Source of the DNA: Loxodes magnus
Lineage: Eukaryota > Ciliophora > Karyorelictea > Loxodida > Loxodidae
NCBI GenBank assembly: GCA_946699065.1
Contig: CAMPDV010001093.1
Location: 59,645-123,644, forward strand
Direction: 5' to 3'
Length of the DNA: 64,000 nucleotides
A program made the position numbers and the translations under genes. Positions within the stretch are counted from its first letter, which is position 1, and every line of letters begins with the position of its first letter. Of this stretch, positions 59,580 to 64,000 are shown in pieces. A model generated the notes under the pieces. It had not been told where the DNA came from, did not search any database, and saw only the letters and a list, made by a program, of their open reading frames with translations.

Positions 59580-61989
59580 TATTTTTATTAAAAAAGTGAT
59601 GATTATAGAAAGCTATACATAAGTAAATATTTTATAAATTTAAGAAAAATAAATTTAAAATATTAAAAGTTACATAATTAGATATATTCTGAATTACTAT
59701 CTATTTTTTTTACAATACATTCTTTTCTCCTATATATAAAAAACTAATAATTTCATTATATAAGCAATTTTTAATTAGCTATTATTTTAAGCTTGTCTGC
59801 TTAATTATAAGTTTTATCTTAAAGATAAAAACTAAAATATCTAATAAATATTTTCAATTATAAATAATTCAAGAAGTATGATAATTTTATTAAATGGTAG
59901 TATGATATATACGTTGCATTATGACTATATAATAGCTTTAGAAATGCTATTTAACTAGTTTTTACTTAATTCCTTCTCTTTTAGAATATTTATTCTTAAT
60001 TGTTTAGATTCCTATATTTAGAAATGAGAGTATAAATGCATTGCTTTAATAATAATAAATTATCAAAAATAAAAGTTTTTTCCAGTTATATTGCTTGAAT
60101 TTATAAAATTTATTTTAATATTAAAAGCAAAAATACACTAATGATAGAATACCTTTTACCTTATATGGTTAAGATTTATTAACTGTGTTAAAGCATTTCC
60201 TTTATTCTTATAATTTATATACAGTACATATTCTCATCAATTTACTTTCAAATATTTAATTTTTATAAGCAGTTAAAATAGCTTATGTCTAAAAAATCCC
60301 TTCCATACATTTTTTTTAAAATACTTAAATAAAAAGATATTTGAGTTCTTTCTTTTCGAAGATAGTAAGTATTTTTCATTAATTTTAAATTTTACTTTTT
60401 ATCATTTCACTATTTTACCTTTATTAATAAATGAAACTCAAATAAATTTAATTTTAGCAATTCTAGCTTTTTTGATTTAATTTTTTAACTAAAAAAACTA
60501 AAATTAACTAAATAAAAGCAATTTAAAAAATAAAATAAGAAATATAATTAAAATTAGCTAGTATTTATATCTTTATCTTTAAGATTTAAATATTAATTTT
60601 CTAAATATTTTATTTAGAATATTTATTTCCTTTTTTTAGTTTGTTTTGCTTTTTAAATTTGTTAATATAGACTTGGAATTTTGAAAGTGATTGCAAATAA
60701 AATTTGAAAGTTTCTAATTCTACTTAATATTTTAGAGAATTCTACTTTTTTGCTAATTTAGTTATTTTTATAATTTTCTGAGTAGAAATATTGAAAAGAA
60801 TGAGATATAAAATATTAAAATTTAGTTAATTAGGAATTTATCATTCGTTTATTTTCGCTATGCTTATATAAAGCTATCTATTAGTTTAATATATTTTATA
60901 CAGAGCTTAATAAATATTAATCATGCTAATATTAACGAAGCTATAAATAGATTTAATGCAATAATTTATAAAAAATAATTTGATTAAAATGAAAATACTC
61001 CAATTTTTCAGGTTTATTTAGCATTTTTAAAAAGAACCAATAAATACAAAGAATATACGAAAAAATTTGGAGATAAGATATAAGATAATTTTAAATAGGA
61101 TTCTATTTATTCTTTATAATTAAGCTTTTATAATAATTAAATTCACATTTTGCTTCTTTTTTACAAATAGATAAAACTCAAATCGTCATGAATCAAGCGT
61201 AAGATTAGAAGTTATATTTTTATGTAAGGAATCTATTAGAATGAAATTGAAGAATATCATGATATTAATTGAAAAATATAAAGATAAAAATCGTTAAAAT
61301 ATAATGAAATCCACTACAAATAAAGCATAAGAGATATTGATTGATAAATTTCACTAATATATTAAATAATTTGCTTGAATAAAAATAGAATGATTAGAAA
61401 TAAGCTAAAGTATGAAAATTTATTTTGTGATTAAGATTTGTAATAAATCATAACTAAAGGATATAAAAGGAAAGATAGTAATACTTTATCTTGATAGCCT
61501 TAAAAATAGATATAAAAGATTATAGATATAAGAAGCATTAAAAACTTTATAAAGTTAGATAACTTTATCAATGATAGGTAGGCTTTGCTTATAAATTAAA
61601 AGCATTTCTTGCTAGAAATAGTAAGTTCAATTGTGAGAAAATGATAGTAAGTTTGAATATATTTAAATATTAAAATGAAAATGTTTTTTTCTAAAAAGCT
61701 AAATTTAGTAATTTTCTATCTAATCTTTTGAATAAAGAGCATGAATCTAAAGTTTTATAATTATCTTAATTTTTCTTTTTATAGCTCTACTAAAATTTAA
61801 AGTTCTAGGCTTAAGATATATATAATAGCAGAAAATAAAATTATTGAAAGATTTAGAATAAAAGTGAATACAGCCTTGAAAATAGAAAAATAAGATTAAA
61901 ACCTTTACAAAAATTTAATTATAATAATACTTTTTATTCTTAGTCACCAAAGGTAAAAATAAGAAATTTCTCTTTAATAATTAAAGCTC
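59580..61989. other. 2.4-kb AT-rich region without a supported gene
   Basis: There are long TGA-free minus-strand frames at 59391-60041 and 61351-61605, but their composition (Ile, Leu, Phe, Asn, Lys, Tyr, Gln, almost no Gly, Pro or Ala) is what AT-rich DNA gives by chance. The region 61140-61680 is purine-rich on the plus strand with many TGA codons. I see no repeat family, tRNA or chromosome-breakage motif here. Confidence 0.5.
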
Positions 61990-62525
61990 TCACATAAAGG
62001 ATAACATACAAAGAAAAAAGGTAAACTTATTGATTCGTAAAATAATGATCTAACACTTTTAAGAAGTATTATATTTACAATTAATAGGAAAAAAGAAAAA
62101 TATTAATTCCAAGTTAATTTAATAAATAAGGCCCCTTAGTATATTTAATTCTAGCTCATTAAATATCTGAGTAAATGTTTATAAATTTAATTGAAAGATA
62201 ATTTTAATTTTACTACTGATTTAAAATATTCTTTTAGAATCTAAAAAGTTTAAAATACGTTTAATTAGATAATCTTGCATAATAAAATCAGTCAGTATGT
62301 TTATTTGTTAAGAAGGAATGAATTTAAATTAATTTCTTACTATCTAGTTTTCATGTTAAATCTAATAAATAAGTGAGATTGCTTTTTTTATATTTGATTC
62401 ATTTATATCATCTTATCATTGTCTTTCCATCTGAAAAAGTAAGGAAAGTATCTACCCACTCTTAATAATATTTATGTTATAGAATGCTTTTGATTTGATT
62501 CTATATTAAAAGAAAATTAATTCAT
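61990..62525 (-). pseudogene. Unknown gene fragment with one frameshift, helical-repeat-like
   Basis: Upstream frame: ATG 62525 reads 77 codons to a TGA at 62292; its first half is coding-like (NQKHSITQILLRVGRYFPYF then FRWKDNDK). Downstream frame: open from 62415 to the TGA at 61990, 141 residues, beginning QDDINESNIKKAISLIYQIQ and continuing NQIVRNQFKFIPSQQINILT and DYLIKRILNFLDSKR. The two good halves meet near 62415, so a single indel has probably shifted the frame. The alternation of helices resembles armadillo/HEAT-type repeats such as those of importin-alpha, but I see no diagnostic motif. The last 40 residues become hydrophobic and Phe-rich and may be read-through. An ATG at 62280 could start a shorter protein. 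Confidence 0.4.
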
Positions 62526-62888
62526 CTCATCAAAAAGAAAATAAATCTTGCAATAGCTATAAAACAATGCTAAATAAAACTCTAACAATATTAATTACGA
62601 ATTGAAAGGTAAAAATAGAAAAGCAGAAAGTTTAATAAGAGAAGACTTATTGAAATTAATAAAGATAGCATTTTAATATGATAAAGAATCAACCTATTAA
62701 TATAAGTCAGTGTGTTGCTAAGCAAATCCCTTTTTTTTAATTCATTACTTGCACTGTTATAAAGTAATGTAATGTACATATTTGTATTTTTATTCCAAAA
62801 AAAATTTCTAAAATCTTCAGTTGCTTAAATTTATTATGTTCCTATTTTTAAAGAGTATTAAGTTGCTTAAGATAAAAAATACATTAAT
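62526..62888. other. Spacer between the last gene fragment and the right satellite
   Basis: A minus-strand frame from ATG 62779 stays open under both the standard code (to 62591) and the ciliate code (85 residues, to TGA 62522). It is mostly Leu/Ile/Ser and overlaps the start of the preceding fragment, so it is not called as a gene. The satellite resumes at GGTGAGTAAAAACGAG near 62889. Confidence 0.5.
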
Positions 62889-64000
62889 GGTGAGTAAAAA
62901 CGAGTGATAGTGTGTTAGAAAGAGAAAGTATTGAGCAATTTTTCTGTTTTAGAAGTGAATGAATTGAAGTAAAAGATGAGGAGAAAAGTGAGTTTAAAGA
63001 AAGAAATAACTTTAATTTAAGAAAAGTGAGTTTAAAGTGCGAGTGATGGTGTTTAGAAAGAGAAAGTATTGAGCAATTTTTCTGTTTTTGAAGTGAATGA
63101 ATTGAAGTAAAAGATGAGGAGAAAAGTGAGTTTAAAGAAAGTGATAACTTTAATTTAATAAAAATCAGTAAAAAGTGCGAGTGATAGTGTGTTAGAAAGA
63201 GAAAGTATTGAGCAATTTTTCTGTTTTAGAAGTGAATGAATTGAAGTAAAAGATGAGGAGAAAAGTGAGTTTAAAGAAAGAAATAACTTTAATTTAAGAA
63301 AAGTGAGTTTAAAGTGCGAGTGATGGTGTTTAGAAAGAGAAAGTATTGAGCAATTTTTCTGTTTTTGAAGTGAATGAATTGAAGTAAAAGATGAGGAGAA
63401 AAGTGAGTTTAAAGAAAGTGATAACTTTAATTTAATAAAAATCAGTAAAAAGTGCGAGTGATAGTGTGTTAGAAAGAGAAAGTATTGAGCAATTTTTCTG
63501 TTTTTGAAGTGAATGAAAGGGAGCAAAAGATGAGGAGAAAAGTGAGTTTAAAGAAAGAAATAACTTTAATTTAATAAAAATCAGTAAAAAGTGCGAGTGA
63601 TGGTGTTTAGAAAGAGAAAGTATTGAGCAATTTTTCTGTTTTTGAAGTGAATGAAAAGGAGTAAAAGATGAGGAGAAAAGTGAGTTTAAAGAAAGTGATT
63701 AATTAATTTAATAAAAATAAGTAAAAAGTGCGAGTGATGGTGTTTAGAAAGAGAAAGTATTGAGCAATTTTCCAGTTTTTGAAGTGAATGAATTGAAGTA
63801 AAAGATGAGGAGAAAAGTGAGTTTAAAGAAAGTAATTAATTAATTTAATAAAAATGAGTAAACAGTGCGAGCGATGGTGTTTAGAAAGAGAAAGTATTGA
63901 GCTATTTTTCTGTTTTTAATGTGAATGAAAGGGAGCAAAAGATGAGGAGAAAAGTGAGTTTAAAGAAAGTGATTAATTAATTTAATAAAAGTGAGTAAAA
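62889..64000 (+). repeat. Satellite array, right block (137-139-bp monomers, 277-bp dimers)
   Basis: Eight monomers of the same family and orientation as the left array, spaced 138, 139, 138, 139, 138, 137 and 137 bp apart. The extra length comes from changes such as GTGTGTTAGAAAG and GAATGAATTGAAG. Monomers alternate between two types, so 62893-63169 and 63170-63446 are nearly identical 277-bp dimers. The array continues beyond the end of the window. Confidence 0.95.

Noticed and set aside
59391..60041. Minus-strand TGA-free frame of 216 codons with an ATG
   Set aside because: Its last 190 bp are antisense to the transposase relic, and it has very few Gly, Pro, Ala or Asp. One-stop codes give such frames by chance.
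61351..61605. Minus-strand 84-codon frame
   Set aside because: It has random-like AT-driven composition and no motif.
62522..62779. Minus-strand frame of 85 residues (62 under the standard code)
   Set aside because: It is dominated by Leu, Ile, Ser and Phe, overlaps another fragment, and is expected by chance in this composition.
43961..62888. Ciliate chromosome-breakage sequence or telomeric repeats
   Set aside because: I looked for the Tetrahymena 15-bp breakage motif and for G4T2/C4A2-type repeats and found none.
63155..63526. Minus-strand ORF of 123 residues
   Set aside because: Same cause: the complement of 138-139-bp satellite monomers on the right.

Overview
What it is. About 80% A+T eukaryotic DNA that looks like the germline (micronuclear) genome of an oligohymenophorean ciliate, probably Tetrahymena-like. 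Two things point there. First, 45 kb of the window is tandem satellite. Second, the real coding frames stay open only when TAA and TAG are read as glutamine and TGA alone is stop. A standard-code scan therefore misses nearly every gene. The best proof is a 204-residue minus-strand frame at 50199-50813. It holds a RING finger and a ubiquitin-like domain, spans 16 in-frame TAA/TAG codons, and ends at a TGA. Diplomonads and some green algae share this code, so the ciliate call is an inference from code, base composition and repeat content.

Layout. 1-43960 is one uninterrupted array of about 328 copies of a ~134-bp, purine-rich, C-poor satellite with several nested higher-order repeats. 43961-62888 is a 19-kb non-satellite island. 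62889-64000 is a second array of the same satellite family in the same orientation, with 137-139-bp monomers arranged as 277-bp dimers.

The island, left to right: a strongly T-rich stretch; a doubtful Lys/Gln-rich frame (46406-46945, -); a 27-bp minisatellite (48395-49770); the RING-ubiquitin-like gene (50199-50813, -); a frame built around a ~520-bp decanucleotide repeat with a hydrophobic segment and acidic tail (51319-52233, +); an initiator tRNA-Met relic (52586-52657, -); a gene (52888-53290, -) interrupted by a 3.0-kb inverted-repeat element (53291-56298); a short fragment (57783-58040, -); a decayed DDE-type transposase (58424-59579, +); and a frameshifted gene fragment (61990-62525, -).

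How the parts relate. The inverted-repeat element has two 866-bp arms. Each arm carries a copy of the same outward-beginning, inward-reading gene, and a third gene fills the core. It is flanked by TAA direct repeats. If the element and one TAA are removed, the flanking DNA joins into one 156-codon frame starting with ATG. So the element behaves like an insertion, or an internal eliminated sequence, inside a gene. Several frames are broken by indels in A runs or by single in-frame TGA codons. That could be decay of germline-limited elements or long-read homopolymer error. No bacterial genes, CRISPR, rRNA or operons were seen.
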